In this document: positions 33,854 to 43,090 of the stretch, one piece after another | How positions within the stretch are numbered: position 1 is the first letter of the stretch | How the letters are laid out: each line of letters opens with the position of its first letter | Assembly (NCBI GenBank): GCA_934435205.1 | Contig: CAKSAK010000007.1 | Span: 70,176-134,175, forward strand | Length of the DNA stretch: 64,000 nucleotides | Origin: an uncultured Ruminococcus sp. | Lineage (GTDB): Bacteria > Bacillota > Clostridia > Oscillospirales > Ruminococcaceae | Reading direction: 5' to 3' | Program-made: the position numbers and the translations under genes | Notes under the pieces: model-generated | What the model was told of the DNA's origin: nothing | Seen by the model: only the letters and a program-made list of their open reading frames with translations | Databases searched by the model: none

Positions 33854-35743
33854 TTATTTTGTCATAAGCTCGCAAACGAGGTTTGCAAACTCAACAGGGT
33901 TGTCGATAGACATACCCTCGATAAGCAGAGCCTGATCGTAAAGGAGCTTTGCATAGTCTTTCAGCTTGTCCTTATCGTTAGCATAGAGGTCTTTCAGCTT
34001 CTCAAAGATAGGGTGGTTTGGATTTATCTCCAGAGCCTTTTCAGCCTTTACCTTGTTGCCGTCATTCTGAGGCATAGCGTTGAGGACCTTCTCCATTTCG
34101 ATAGTTATACTGCCGTCCGATGAAAGGCAAACAGGGTGAGTTTTAAGCTTCTTTGAAAGACGGACAGTCTTTACCTTGTCAGCGATAGCTTCCTGCATGA
34201 AAGTGAACATATCCTTGTTCTCTTCGTCAAGCTTCTTAGCCTCTTCCTTTTCTTCCTCTGTATCAAGGTCGAGATCAGCGTCGCTTATGGACTTGAAAGG
34301 CTTGCCGTCATAGTTTATCATCACCTTGATAGCGAACTCGTCAACGTCCTGTGTAAAATAAAGAACTTCATAGCCCTTATCCTTGATCTTTTCAAGCTGA
34401 GGGAGCATTTCGATCCTTTCCTTTGTTTCGCCGCAAGCATAGTAGATCTCTTTCTGATCCTCTTTCATTCTTGAAACATACTCTTTGAGTGTAACGTTCT
34501 TGCCGTCAAATGAGGATGGGAACATAAGGAGATCTTTAAGAGTTTCGTTTGCAGCGCCGTATGACTGATAAATACCGAACTTAAACTGAAGCCCGAATAC
34601 GCTGTAGAACTTCTCATACTTCTCACGGTCATTTTTCAGAAGCTTTGCAAGCTCGTTTTTGATAGACTTTTCAAGATTCTTTGCAATTATCTTGAGCTGT
34701 CTGTCCTGCTGTAAAAGCTCACGGGAAATGTTCAGTGAGAGATCCTCAGAGTCAACAACGCCCTTTACAAAGCTGAACCAGTCAGGAAGCAGGTCAGCAC
34801 ACTTTTCCATTATCATTACTCCGCTTGAATAAAGCTGTAGTCCCTTTTCATAGTCCTTTGAGTAATAGTCAAAAGGCGCACGAGCAGGGATATAAAGCAG
34901 TGCGTCATATGTTGCAACGCCCTCGTTCTTTGAATGGATATGTGCAACAGGCGGCTCATAGTCGCCGAACTTCTCCATATAGAAGTTGTTGTAATCCTCG
35001 TCCTTAAGCTCGCTCTTGTTCTTCTTCCAGATAGGGGTCATGCTGTTAAGAGTTTCAATAGCCTTGTGTACCTCAGGCTCTTTACCCTCCTCATTATAAT
35101 GAGTATGCTCGACTTCCATTCTGATAGGGAATCTGATGTAGTCAGAATATTTCTTTACAAGCGACTGTATCTGATACTGATCAAGATATGTTGAATACTT
35201 CTCGTCATCAGTATCGTCCTTGAGTTTAAGTGTGATAGTCGTACCAACGCCGTCAGGCTTGTCGCACTCTTCTATTGTGTAGCCCTCCACACCGTCAGAC
35301 GTCCACTTGTAAGCCTGATCGCTGCCAAAAGCCTTTGTTACAACTGTAACTTCCTTTGCTACCATAAAAGTAGAATAGAAGCCTACACCGAACTGACCGA
35401 TGATATCGACATCGTCCCCAAGGTCATTGTCTTTCTTAAAAGCGAATGAGCCTGAGTTTGCGATAGTACCAAGGTTGTTTTCAAGATCCTCCTCGGTCAT
35501 ACCGATGCCGTTATCAGAAACTGTAAGAGTTCTGTTTTCCTTGTCGATAGCGATATTGATAGCGAAATCGCTCTTTTTCATTCCCACAGAAGTGTCTGTC
35601 AGGGACTTGAAATACAGCTTATCAATAGCGTCGCTTGCATTTGAGATTATCTCTCTGAGAAAAATCTCCTTATGAGTGTAGATCGAATTGATCATCATAT
35701 CAAGCAGTCTTTTTGATTCTGCCTTAAATTCCTTTGTCTGCAT
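33854..35743 (-). CDS. htpG: molecular chaperone HtpG (Hsp90)
   Basis: A 629-residue Hsp90. The N-terminal ATPase has 'EIISNASDAIDKL', 'DNGIGM' and 'GQFGVGFYSTFMVA'; the middle domain has 'GVVDSEDLSLNISRELLQ' with the catalytic arginine; a C-terminal dimerisation domain follows. It ends at 629 without the eukaryotic MEEVD tail, as expected. It assists folding of client proteins under stress. A perfect CIRCE operator lies 58 bases before the start, so HrcA should repress it. Confidence 0.95.
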   Translation of the reverse strand: MQTKEFKAESKRLLDMMINSIYTHKEIFLREIISNASDAIDKLYFKSLTDTSVGMKKSDFAINIAIDKENRTLTVSDNGIGMTEEDLENNLGTIANSGSFAFKKDNDLGDDVDIIGQFGVGFYSTFMVAKEVTVVTKAFGSDQAYKWTSDGVEGYTIEECDKPDGVGTTITLKLKDDTDDEKYSTYLDQYQIQSLVKKYSDYIRFPIRMEVEHTHYNEEGKEPEVHKAIETLNSMTPIWKKNKSELKDEDYNNFYMEKFGDYEPPVAHIHSKNEGVATYDALLYIPARAPFDYYSKDYEKGLQLYSSGVMIMEKCADLLPDWFSFVKGVVDSEDLSLNISRELLQQDRQLKIIAKNLEKSIKNELAKLLKNDREKYEKFYSVFGLQFKFGIYQSYGAANETLKDLLMFPSSFDGKNVTLKEYVSRMKEDQKEIYYACGETKERIEMLPQLEKIKDKGYEVLYFTQDVDEFAIKVMINYDGKPFKSISDADLDLDTEEEKEEAKKLDEENKDMFTFMQEAIADKVKTVRLSKKLKTHPVCLSSDGSITIEMEKVLNAMPQNDGNKVKAEKALEINPNHPIFEKLKDLYANDKDKLKDYAKLLYDQALLIEGMSIDNPVEFANLVCELMTK

Positions 35744-35800
35744 AAAATCTCGACCTTTCCTTAATAATATTTTACTTTCTTTGAATACTGTTCCATATAA

Positions 35801-35827
35801 TTAGCACTCTATCTATTTGAGTGCTAA
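35801..35827. promoter_or_regulatory. CIRCE operator (HrcA binding site)
   Basis: TTAGCACTC (35801-35809), nine-base spacer, GAGTGCTAA (35819-35827): an exact match to the CIRCE consensus, between the htpG promoter and start codon. Confidence 0.95.
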
Positions 35828-35831
35828 TTAT

Positions 35832-35859
35832 ATTATACAACAAGGTTGATAAAATGCAA
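35832..35859 (-). promoter_or_regulatory. htpG promoter
   Basis: Minus strand: TTGCAT (35859-35854), 16-base spacer, TATAAT (35837-35832). The transcript start would fall in or next to the CIRCE element. Confidence 0.7.
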
Positions 35860-35995
35860 TAGTTATCACAAAATTTCTCTTATTTATTTACATTTTCATA
35901 ACATTTCATCACATACCTGACAAAATACCATTTGCAAAAGCACCATGTTGTGTGCTATAATATATAGATAAGACCGAACAAGGGAGGAATAATAT

Positions 35996-37021
35996 TTGAC
36001 TACCAAAAAGTCTGTTTCTCTGCTGACCCCTGAAAAACAGCAGAAAAAGAAGCTTCTTACTATAGATTGCGTGAAAATTTCACTTCTGCTCATTTTATAC
36101 AACCTGCTGAACAGGATATTCGCAGTGGTATTCTTTTACGTTGCATACACTTACCACTCAGGAAAATTCACTCTGAGCTACTCGGCAGTTATCAGCTATC
36201 TGAAAAAGCAGACCGCTTTTATAAGCTCAACTACTTTTTCCATGACGGCAAATTTGTTTATCACTCTTATGAGCGTGCTTGTTTTTGGGATATTTTTTGC
36301 TATACTTTTCCGAAAACGAGAATCAAGCTTCATAAAGCCAAAAAAAGGCACGGCAGTTAAGGGACTAAAATGGTTTTCAGCCTGCTTTGTGATAAACATT
36401 CTGCTGTCACAGCTCACATCTATCCTCACAGGCATACTTGGTCAAAACGGTGTGACAGTTCCAACAAGCGATTTTTCCATTCATCAGCCCTCTGCCCTTG
36501 CAGTAATAGTGCAGTTCTCATACGTTGTGATAATAGCCCCTATCGTTGAGGAATTTATCTACCGTGGAGCGATCCTCACGGCTCTAAGCCCATACGGAAG
36601 GGGTGCGGCGGTGCTTTTCTCGGCGCTCGCATTCGGACTTATGCACGGAAATATCCCTCAGGCGGCTTCGGCATTCGGTACGGGACTTGTTTACGCTATT
36701 ATTGCCGCAAAATGCGGCTCGATACTGCCAACAGTTATAATACACTGTCTGAACAATCTGCTTGCCAACTTCTCGTCCATATCTGATGCGATAGGGCTTG
36801 AACACTATGAGACCTTCATGAGCGTTGCTGAGATAGTCATAGGTCTGGTGGGCTTTATGGTGCTTTTCACAAGCCTTAAAAAGCTTCTCATTGATGACAG
36901 CGAAAACGTGCTTACGCCGAAAGAATGCCGCAGATATGTTTTCGCAAACCCTGCCACAATAGTCTATATGCTCTGCCTTATCATACCGATAGTAAAGAGC
37001 CTTATCCAAGCAAACAGCTAA
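35996..37021 (+). CDS. CPBP family intramembrane glutamic endopeptidase
   Basis: A 341-residue membrane protein with about eight spans and the CAAX-protease/bacteriocin-processing motifs. Motif 1 is EExxxR ('PIVEEFIYRG', about 183-192), followed by 'ALAFGLMHGN' (about 218) and 'VIIHCLNNL' (about 252). Relatives cleave membrane peptides or confer bacteriocin self-protection. It starts at TTG with GGGAGGAA upstream. It stands alone, divergent from htpG and convergent with proS. Substrate unknown. Confidence 0.85.
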   Translation: MTTKKSVSLLTPEKQQKKKLLTIDCVKISLLLILYNLLNRIFAVVFFYVAYTYHSGKFTLSYSAVISYLKKQTAFISSTTFSMTANLFITLMSVLVFGIFFAILFRKRESSFIKPKKGTAVKGLKWFSACFVINILLSQLTSILTGILGQNGVTVPTSDFSIHQPSALAVIVQFSYVVIIAPIVEEFIYRGAILTALSPYGRGAAVLFSALAFGLMHGNIPQAASAFGTGLVYAIIAAKCGSILPTVIIHCLNNLLANFSSISDAIGLEHYETFMSVAEIVIGLVGFMVLFTSLKKLLIDDSENVLTPKECRRYVFANPATIVYMLCLIIPIVKSLIQANS

Positions 37022-37036
37022 AATTCCAAACAAAAA

Positions 37037-37079
37037 AACGGGTGACTGCCAATAATTTGACAGCCACCCGATATTTTTA
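37037..37079. terminator. bidirectional intrinsic terminator
   Basis: CGGGTG-A-CTG pairs with CAG-C-CACCCG (37039-37070), with an A-run before and a T-run after, between convergent genes. Confidence 0.75.
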
Positions 37080-37094
37080 TATCCAAAGAGCCTA

Positions 37095-38537
37095 TTAATA
37101 AGCCTTGCCCCAAAGCACCATATGCTTTGCTGGCTTTCCACAGCATACGCAGGTATCTGATATCTCCTCCTGCTCAAATGGGATACATCTTGAGCCTACT
37201 CCTGTTAGTTCCTTTACCTTATCCTCGCAAGCTTCGTCGCCGCACCACATTGCCTTAACAAAGCCGTCGCCCTTTTCCTCAAGAGCCTTTGTTATCTCGT
37301 CAAGTGTCTTGCAAACATAGGTGCGTCTTTCTCTGTTTTCAAGTGCCTTTGCATAAAGACCATCATGAACAGCCTGAAGTCTTTCATTTACTGTTTCAAC
37401 AAGCTCACCAAGCTTGCAGAATACCTTTTCTCTGTTGTGTCTTGTAACAAGCACACACTGATCGTTCTCAATATCCTTTGGACCGATCTCAAGTCTTACA
37501 GGAACGCCCTTCATCTCATACTGTGCGAACTTCCAGCCTGGTGACTGCTCTGAATCGTCAAGCTTAACTCTTATGCCTGCATTTTTAAGCGTGTTGTAAA
37601 GCTCGTTAGCCTTGTCAAGAACGCCCTCTTTATGCTGTGCTATAGGTACGATAACTACCTGAACTGGTGCAACAGCAGGTGGCAGAACAAGTCCGTTATC
37701 GTCGCCGTGTGTCATTATAACTGCACCGATAAGTCTTGTCGTAACGCCCCATGATGTCTGGAATGGGTGTGCAAGCTTATTATCTCTTCCGGTATAAGTG
37801 ATATCGAAAGCCTTTGCAAAGCCATCGCCAAAGTAATGCGAAGTGCCTGCCTGCAAAGCCTTGCCGTCGTGCATAAGAGCCTCGATAGCGTATGTTGCTT
37901 CTGCGCCTGCGAACTTGTCGCTCTCTGTCTTTCTGCCCTTTACGACCGGCATAGCAAGCTGCTGCTCGCAGAAATCAGCGTATACGTTGAGCATTCTCTC
38001 TGTCTCCTCGATAGCCTCCTCAGGGGTCTCGTGGATAGTATGACCCTCCTGCCACAGGAACTCTCTTGAACGCAGGAATGGTCTTGTTGTTTTTTCCCAA
38101 CGTACAACAGATACCCACTGATTGTAAAGCTTTGGAAGGTCTCTGTAGGAATGAACTATATTAGCATAATGCTCGCAGAAAAGCGTTTCAGACGTTGGTC
38201 TTACGCAAAGTCTGTCTTCAAGCTTTTCACTTCCGCCGTATGTTACCCAAGCTACCTCAGGAGCAAAGCCCTCAACGTGGTCTTTCTCCTTCTGAAGCAG
38301 GCTCTCAGGGATAAACATAGGCATGCAAACATTTTCATGACCAAGCTCCTTGAACTTTGTGTCAAGTATATGCTGGATATTCTCCCATATTGCATAGCCG
38401 TAAGGTCTTATTACCATACAGCCCTTTACGCTTGTGTATGAAACAAGCTCAGCCTTCATACATATATCAGTATACCACTTTGCGAAATCCTCGTCCATGG
38501 AGGTTATCGCATCAACCATTTTCTTATCCTTAGCCAT
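37095..38537 (-). CDS. proS: prolyl-tRNA synthetase, short (ProS type 3) form
   Basis: A 480-residue class II synthetase charging tRNA-Pro. Motif 2 is around 'VVRWEKTTRPFLRSREFLWQEGHT' and motif 3 in the central catalytic domain. An anticodon-binding domain follows ('VVIVPIAQHKEGVLDKANELYNTL'), with a C-terminal zinc-binding domain with cysteines ('MWCGDEACEDKV', 'SDTCVCCGKPA'). There is no inserted editing domain, which distinguishes it from the long bacterial form. It is probably the last gene before a small membrane-protein gene on the same strand. Confidence 0.93.
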   Translation of the reverse strand: MAKDKKMVDAITSMDEDFAKWYTDICMKAELVSYTSVKGCMVIRPYGYAIWENIQHILDTKFKELGHENVCMPMFIPESLLQKEKDHVEGFAPEVAWVTYGGSEKLEDRLCVRPTSETLFCEHYANIVHSYRDLPKLYNQWVSVVRWEKTTRPFLRSREFLWQEGHTIHETPEEAIEETERMLNVYADFCEQQLAMPVVKGRKTESDKFAGAEATYAIEALMHDGKALQAGTSHYFGDGFAKAFDITYTGRDNKLAHPFQTSWGVTTRLIGAVIMTHGDDNGLVLPPAVAPVQVVIVPIAQHKEGVLDKANELYNTLKNAGIRVKLDDSEQSPGWKFAQYEMKGVPVRLEIGPKDIENDQCVLVTRHNREKVFCKLGELVETVNERLQAVHDGLYAKALENRERRTYVCKTLDEITKALEEKGDGFVKAMWCGDEACEDKVKELTGVGSRCIPFEQEEISDTCVCCGKPAKHMVLWGKAY

Positions 38538-38562
38538 TTATAAAACCTCTTTCTTATATCAT

Positions 38563-38931
38563 TCAGATGTCATCATTATTTTGATCATCGCTGTTTTTAT
38601 TTACAGCTTCACTGCTGACATTCTTCTTTTTCTTTTTAAAATTGAGAGCATAGATATCCTCGTTATATATCTTATAGTTGGGATCCCAGCCGTCAATGTG
38701 GGACTTATCAAATATGCCCTGCACCTTATAGTTCTCAGGATCATTCCCTGTATTCTCACCGTCCACCCTTTCGGGATCGTCCTTTTCGGCAAGCTCAGGG
38801 TGACGTTTTTCAATAAATCGTGCTATTTTCGGAGTAATAAGGCAAGCAATGACGATAAAGGTCATTATCACGACACAGCCTGCCGCCAGCTTCAACAGCA
38901 ATAGCAGTAATTCTTTATTCAGACAAGTCAC
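38563..38931 (-). CDS. hypothetical single-pass membrane protein
   Basis: A protein of about 122 residues: one hydrophobic segment near the start ('LLLLLLKLAAGCVVIMTFIVIACLI') and a charged tail with Asn/Asp-rich and Lys-rich stretches. The start is uncertain: GTG 38931 is in frame, and a GAGGTGA ribosome site is better placed for CTG at 38922. The open frame continues upstream without support. It lies 25 bases before proS on the same strand. No family recognised. Confidence 0.5.
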   Translation of the reverse strand: MTCLNKELLLLLLKLAAGCVVIMTFIVIACLITPKIARFIEKRHPELAEKDDPERVDGENTGNDPENYKVQGIFDKSHIDGWDPNYKIYNEDIYALNFKKKKKNVSSEAVNKNSDDQNNDDI

Positions 38932-39025
38932 CTCTTTTCGCAAACATAAAGTTATTATAGCACAATTATTATCCAAATTCAAGGGGTGAAATATGAATTT
39001 ACCGCCATTTCTGACCTTTTGCACG

Positions 39026-39053
39026 AAAAAAGGCGGAATCAAGTCCGCCTTTG
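39026..39053. terminator. intrinsic terminator after ppk1
   Basis: AAAGGCGGA pairs with TCCGCCTTT around a six-base loop. On the minus strand the T-run TTTTTTCG follows. Confidence 0.72.
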
Positions 39054-39064
39054 GGCAAATATGG

Positions 39065-41125
39065 TCATTTATCCTCGACCTCCGCCTTTGAAGCTCTTTC
39101 ATAGGCAAGGTCATAGAAAAGCTCCTGAGAATTGAGCGGCTCTTTGCCGTCTGAAACAAGGGTATATTCCCCGTCAGAGTCAAGCTCTCTTGCCTGACAA
39201 TTATCTGCAAGCATTTTGTCGAACATCATGCTTATCTGAGCCTTGATATCCTCGTCAAGAATAGGTGTAGCGACCTCAACACGTCTGAGGGTATTTCTTG
39301 TCATAAAGTCTGCAGAGGCAATATATATCTTTCTTTCCTCGCCCTTGCCGAACATATAGATACGGGAGTGTTCAAGAAAACGTCCCACAATGCTTATTAT
39401 CCTGATGTTGTCGGTTTCACCCTCAACGCCTGGGATAAGACAGCATATGCCTCTTACCACAAGGTCTATCTTAACGCCTGCTCTTGAAGCTTCGATAAAT
39501 CTGTCGATTATCTTTTTATCCGTAAGAGAATTTATCTTCACGCCAATATAGCCCTCTCCCCCTGATTGTGCAATGGCTATCTGCTCGTCTATCATATCAA
39601 GCACCTTGTTTTGCAGGCAATTCGGTGCGACAAGAAGCTTGTCAACGCTCTTTACAGTATCGTCAGAAGCAAGGGCGTTGAATACGTCTATAGCGTCCTT
39701 TGCGATATCCTTATCGCAGGTCATAACAGACAGGTCGGTATAAAGTCTTGAGGTTTTCTCGTTGTAGTTTCCAGTGCCTATCTGAGTATAATACTCGGTC
39801 TTTGTGCCTGAACGCTTTGTGATAAGGCAAAGCTTTGAATGTACCTTATAGCCCTCCAGACCATAGATAACGGTACAGCCTGCCTTTTCAAGTCGGCGTG
39901 ACCACTCGATATTATTTTCCTCATCAAATCTCGCTTTAAGCTCCACCAGCACAAGAACGTCCTTGCCATTCTCTGCGGCTTCACAAAGGGCTTCGACCAC
40001 CTCGCTGTGCTTTGCCACACGATACAATGTCATTTTTATAGACACAACGTTTTTATCGTCAGCCGCCTCACGGAGCATATTGATAAAAGGCTTTATGCTG
40101 TCAAAAGGATAAGAAAGCAATCTGTCTTTTTTCTTTATCTGCGGCAGGATCGGCTTGTTATCGTCAAAGGCAGTAAACCTCTGCGGCACTCTCTTTTTAT
40201 AGAAAAGCTCGGTTTTCTGTCTGAGTATATCCTGTATCTGGAACAGGAATGACAGATCAAGAGGAGTGCTGTTTCTGAAAACAGATTTTTTATCCACGTC
40301 AAGCTGTTTGCAGAGCAGGTCAACTATGTTGTTATCAAGCTGTCTTGAAAGCTCCAGTCTTACAGGTGCAAGACGCTTTCTTTTCTTGATAAGGTCAGCC
40401 ATGAACTCACGGTAATCAAGGTCCTCATCATAAAGTGCGTCTGCGTCGATATCTGCATTTCTTGTTACTCTTATAAGTGACTTTGACTTGACGGTGTAGC
40501 CCTTGAAAATTTTAGGTACATAGTGGAGGATAAGCTCCTCAGAAAGCATATACTTACCTGTTGAACCGACCTTTATAAGCCGTGGAAAGACCTCGCTCCC
40601 GCAGGAGATAACACCCAGCTTTTCCTTGGAATTTTTGCTTTCAAGAACAACTGCGGCATAGATATCCTTATTTTTAAGGAAAGGGAAAGGCTGTCTTTTG
40701 CCCACCACCATAGGCGACAGGAGCGGGGCTATCTGATTAATAAAATACTGTTCCAACTGAGAATTTTCCTCCGCTGTAAGCTTGGAAAAATCAACAAGAG
40801 CAACGCCCTGCTCGGCTATTTTCTTCATAAGGTCAGCGTAGATCTTATTTTTACGCTTGTTAAGCTCGCCCACTCTAGCGATAACGGCTTTGAGCTGTTC
40901 CTTAGCGGTCATATTTGTTTTATTTTCCCTGCTGTCTGGATCGACCTCCATCTGGTCAGTAAGCGAGCCTACACGAACCATAAAAAACTCGTCCAGATTG
41001 CTCTGATAGATAGAAGCAAAAGAAAGTCTTTCGCAGAGTGGCACGCACTCACGCTCAGCCTCTTCAAGGACTCTTTCATTAAATTTCAGCCATGACAGCT
41101 CTCTATTCATAAACACATTTTTCAT
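39065..41125 (-). CDS. ppk1: polyphosphate kinase 1
   Basis: A 686-residue enzyme that reversibly polymerises the terminal phosphate of ATP into polyphosphate. The domain order is typical: N-terminal helical domain ('MNRELSWLKFNERVLEEA'), head domain, and two phospholipase-D-like catalytic domains. The active histidine is in 'YKVHSKLCLI' (about 430), with 'GTGNYNEKTSRLYTD' and 'RRVEVATPI' later. Length is normal. It is monocistronic, with a terminator directly after. Confidence 0.93.
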   Translation of the reverse strand: MKNVFMNRELSWLKFNERVLEEAERECVPLCERLSFASIYQSNLDEFFMVRVGSLTDQMEVDPDSRENKTNMTAKEQLKAVIARVGELNKRKNKIYADLMKKIAEQGVALVDFSKLTAEENSQLEQYFINQIAPLLSPMVVGKRQPFPFLKNKDIYAAVVLESKNSKEKLGVISCGSEVFPRLIKVGSTGKYMLSEELILHYVPKIFKGYTVKSKSLIRVTRNADIDADALYDEDLDYREFMADLIKKRKRLAPVRLELSRQLDNNIVDLLCKQLDVDKKSVFRNSTPLDLSFLFQIQDILRQKTELFYKKRVPQRFTAFDDNKPILPQIKKKDRLLSYPFDSIKPFINMLREAADDKNVVSIKMTLYRVAKHSEVVEALCEAAENGKDVLVLVELKARFDEENNIEWSRRLEKAGCTVIYGLEGYKVHSKLCLITKRSGTKTEYYTQIGTGNYNEKTSRLYTDLSVMTCDKDIAKDAIDVFNALASDDTVKSVDKLLVAPNCLQNKVLDMIDEQIAIAQSGGEGYIGVKINSLTDKKIIDRFIEASRAGVKIDLVVRGICCLIPGVEGETDNIRIISIVGRFLEHSRIYMFGKGEERKIYIASADFMTRNTLRRVEVATPILDEDIKAQISMMFDKMLADNCQARELDSDGEYTLVSDGKEPLNSQELFYDLAYERASKAEVEDK

Positions 41126-41426
41126 TGTGCCATACTCCTTTTATTATGATATCAAAACATCTATACTTATTTAATACATTATATCACAAAACGTCAAACT
41201 GTTAAAGAGGTTTAAGCAAAATTCATGTAAAATATTCTTATTATCCACTTCCTATATTGTAGCCGCACACAAAAATTATGCAAAATGACGCATTTGCTTT
41301 TTTAGCTAAAGCATAATACTGTGCAAAAAAGCAAAAATCAAAAAAGTCCAAATTTTTTATGCAAAAAAGGTTGACAACGGGGCATAAATAGTGTATAATA
41401 ATCAAGTCGCTATGAGAAACGCATAT
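41126..41426. other. ppk1-tRNA intergenic region
   Basis: AT-rich divergent region holding the ppk1 upstream sequence and the tRNA promoter. No coding or structured RNA is evident apart from short GCAAAA/TTTTGC-type repeats around 41275-41365. Confidence 0.5.
41371..41399 (+). promoter_or_regulatory. consensus promoter of the tRNA-Met/tRNA-Glu operon
   Basis: TTGACA (41371-41376), 17-base spacer, TATAAT (41394-41399): exact consensus, 27 bases before tRNA-Met. Confidence 0.88.
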
Positions 41427-41503
41427 GGCGGTATAGCTCAGTTGGCTAGAGCACTTGGTTCATACCCAGGGTGTCACCGGTTCAAATCCAGTTACCGCTA
41501 CCA
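41427..41503 (+). tRNA. tRNA-Met (CAT)
   Basis: Seventy-seven bases with encoded CCA. The acceptor stem GGCGGTA/TACCGCT, D-arm, anticodon loop TT-CAT-AC and T-arm GGTTCAAATCC are all recognisable. The full acceptor pairing and similarity to the Bacillus elongator favour elongator tRNA-Met over the initiator. Confidence 0.92.
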
Positions 41504-41524
41504 CATTTCTCATAGCGAAAAATC

Positions 41525-41599
41525 GGCCCGTTGGTCAAGAGGTTAAGACGCCGCCCTTTCACGGCGGAATCATGGGTTCAATTCCCGTACGGGTCACCA
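41525..41599 (+). tRNA. tRNA-Glu (TTC); integration site of the mobile elements
   Basis: Seventy-five bases with encoded CCA. The acceptor stem is GGCCCGT/ACGGGTC, the anticodon stem CCGCC/GGCGG with loop CT-TTC-AC. The last 23 bases recur at 52039-52061, so the 3' end is the attachment site. The gene stays intact. Confidence 0.93.
41577..41599 (+). repeat. attachment site attL (23-base core)
   Basis: The T-loop, acceptor strand and CCA of tRNA-Glu (begins TTCAATTCCC, ends GGGTCACCA). Exact repeat of 52039-52061; flanking bases differ on both sides, which defines the core. Confidence 0.88.
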
Positions 41600-41608
41600 A
41601 ATACAAGG

Positions 41609-41650
41609 CTCTCAAATGACGATATATCGCCATTTGAGAGTTTTTTTTTA
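41609..41650 (+). terminator. terminator supplied by element 1 downstream of tRNA-Glu
   Basis: CTCTCAAATG (41609-41618) pairs with CATTTGAGAG (41631-41640), followed by nine T. It lies inside the element, ten bases past the attachment core. Confidence 0.82.
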
Positions 41651-41682
41651 CCCTGATACGGCTTCTGTCCTTTACTTGTCCT

Positions 41683-42882
41683 TTATACAGCTTTCGGCTG
41701 TCCTTTAGTGTCATCGGGCTTGCTGAAATCGAGTACCGAAGCGATTGCTTCACTTGCCCTCGCCTGAGCCTGATTGAAGACATGACAGTAAATAGAAGTC
41801 GTGGTCGTGATCGTTGAGTGACCTAATGCTCCCGACACGGCTGCTGCGTCTACGCCCTTGTTTATAAGAGCCGAGGCATAGAAATGGCGCAGGGAGTGAA
41901 TGTCACAGAAACGGAAATTGTTTGCTTCACAGAATTCTTTAAGCCAGAAATACGGTGTATTGTTGTTCATCGGTCTGCCGTCCCACTTCACGAACAGGCG
42001 GTCATAGTCCTGCCACTTCGTTCCGAGCCTGATACGCTCCTCGTCCTGTTCTTCTTTGTATGCCCTGAGCAAGTCCATGACGTTCTGAGGGAATTTCAGA
42101 GAACGCTGAGATTTCTTTGTCTTGGTGGTGTCAGTGTAGATACCCTTTGAAGCGGTGTAGTTGCTTGTCCTGCGGATGCTGATAACGTTATGCTCCCAGT
42201 CAATGTCCTTCCATTCAAGACCGAGCATTTCTCCACGTCTGAATCCGCTGTAAATCGCCAAAGTAAAGAAAGTGCGGTATTTCAGTGGTGCGTTTTCAAG
42301 AAGCTGAAATAGATGTGCGACTTCTTCGAGAGTGTAGATGTCCTTCTCCTTCTTCTCGCCCTTCGGAACGGTAACACGTCTGCAAGGGTTGTCGGTGAGC
42401 ATTTCCATCTTCACAGCGTAGCTGAATACATCGCTGATGAAGCTCAGATGATGAACTGCTGTCTTTCTCGACAGCGGTCTGCCGTTTTTCAGGCTTTTGC
42501 CGTTAAGTGCCAGATCGTTGATAAACTGCTGAATATGACGGCTGGTGATCTTATCAAGTTTGAGATGTCCGATCGCAGGATATACCCTCACAGTGAGCTG
42601 TCTCATACGCTCATAGGACGTATTGCGGAGGTTGAGCTTTGCATACTCCTCGAACCACTGCTCAGCGAAGTCCTGAAACTTAATGTTTGCCGTGACCTGC
42701 CCTTTCATGCACTTGTCCTCAAAGAGAATAGCCTGCTTCTGAAGCTCTTTCTCGATCTGCTTCTTGCTCATACCGTCCGCAGGCTTCCATGACATGGTCT
42801 GCACGACCTGATTCCCCGATGTATCATATCCGCAGGAAACTCTGATCTGATAGGAGTTTCCTCTTTTTCTTATAGTAGCCAT
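41683..42882 (-). CDS. int: tyrosine recombinase / integrase of element 1
   Basis: A 399-residue site-specific recombinase. It has an N-terminal arm-binding domain ('MATIRKRGNSYQIRVSCGYD'), a SAM-like core-binding domain (about 65-160) and a catalytic domain. Catalytic residues are visible in 'YSGFRRGEMLGLEW' (Arg), 'HSLRHFYASAL' (His, Arg), 'GALGHSTITTT' (His) and 'SIYCHVF' (Tyr). It integrates the element at the tRNA-Glu 3' end. It closely resembles the integrase at 52226, matching the shared attachment site. Its 3' end contains TGTCCTTT repeats that may be arm sites. Confidence 0.93.
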   Translation of the reverse strand: MATIRKRGNSYQIRVSCGYDTSGNQVVQTMSWKPADGMSKKQIEKELQKQAILFEDKCMKGQVTANIKFQDFAEQWFEEYAKLNLRNTSYERMRQLTVRVYPAIGHLKLDKITSRHIQQFINDLALNGKSLKNGRPLSRKTAVHHLSFISDVFSYAVKMEMLTDNPCRRVTVPKGEKKEKDIYTLEEVAHLFQLLENAPLKYRTFFTLAIYSGFRRGEMLGLEWKDIDWEHNVISIRRTSNYTASKGIYTDTTKTKKSQRSLKFPQNVMDLLRAYKEEQDEERIRLGTKWQDYDRLFVKWDGRPMNNNTPYFWLKEFCEANNFRFCDIHSLRHFYASALINKGVDAAAVSGALGHSTITTTTSIYCHVFNQAQARASEAIASVLDFSKPDDTKGQPKAV

Positions 42883-42901
42883 AAATGATTCCTTTCTATC
42901 A

Positions 42902-43011
42902 CATAGATTTTATGGCATACTCCTGTTACTCTAATCATAGCGCGCATTTGCCCGTATGTCAAGTAAAATCTTTATTCTTTTTGTCTTTTCGGGAGTATGC
43001 CGAAATCTATG
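42902..43011. repeat. inverted repeat between integrase and excisionase genes, element 1
   Basis: CATAGATTT-TAT-GGCATACTCC (42902-42923) faces its near-exact inverse at 42991-43011, differing only by a small internal indel, about 67 bases apart. It lies in the integrase leader region. Confidence 0.65.
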
Positions 43012-43090
43012 CTTTTGTTCTATGGTGTTTGTGGATTTTCTGTCTGTTGACGCTCAAACAGCGTAAAATCGCCGTTCTCAGTGTACAGAC

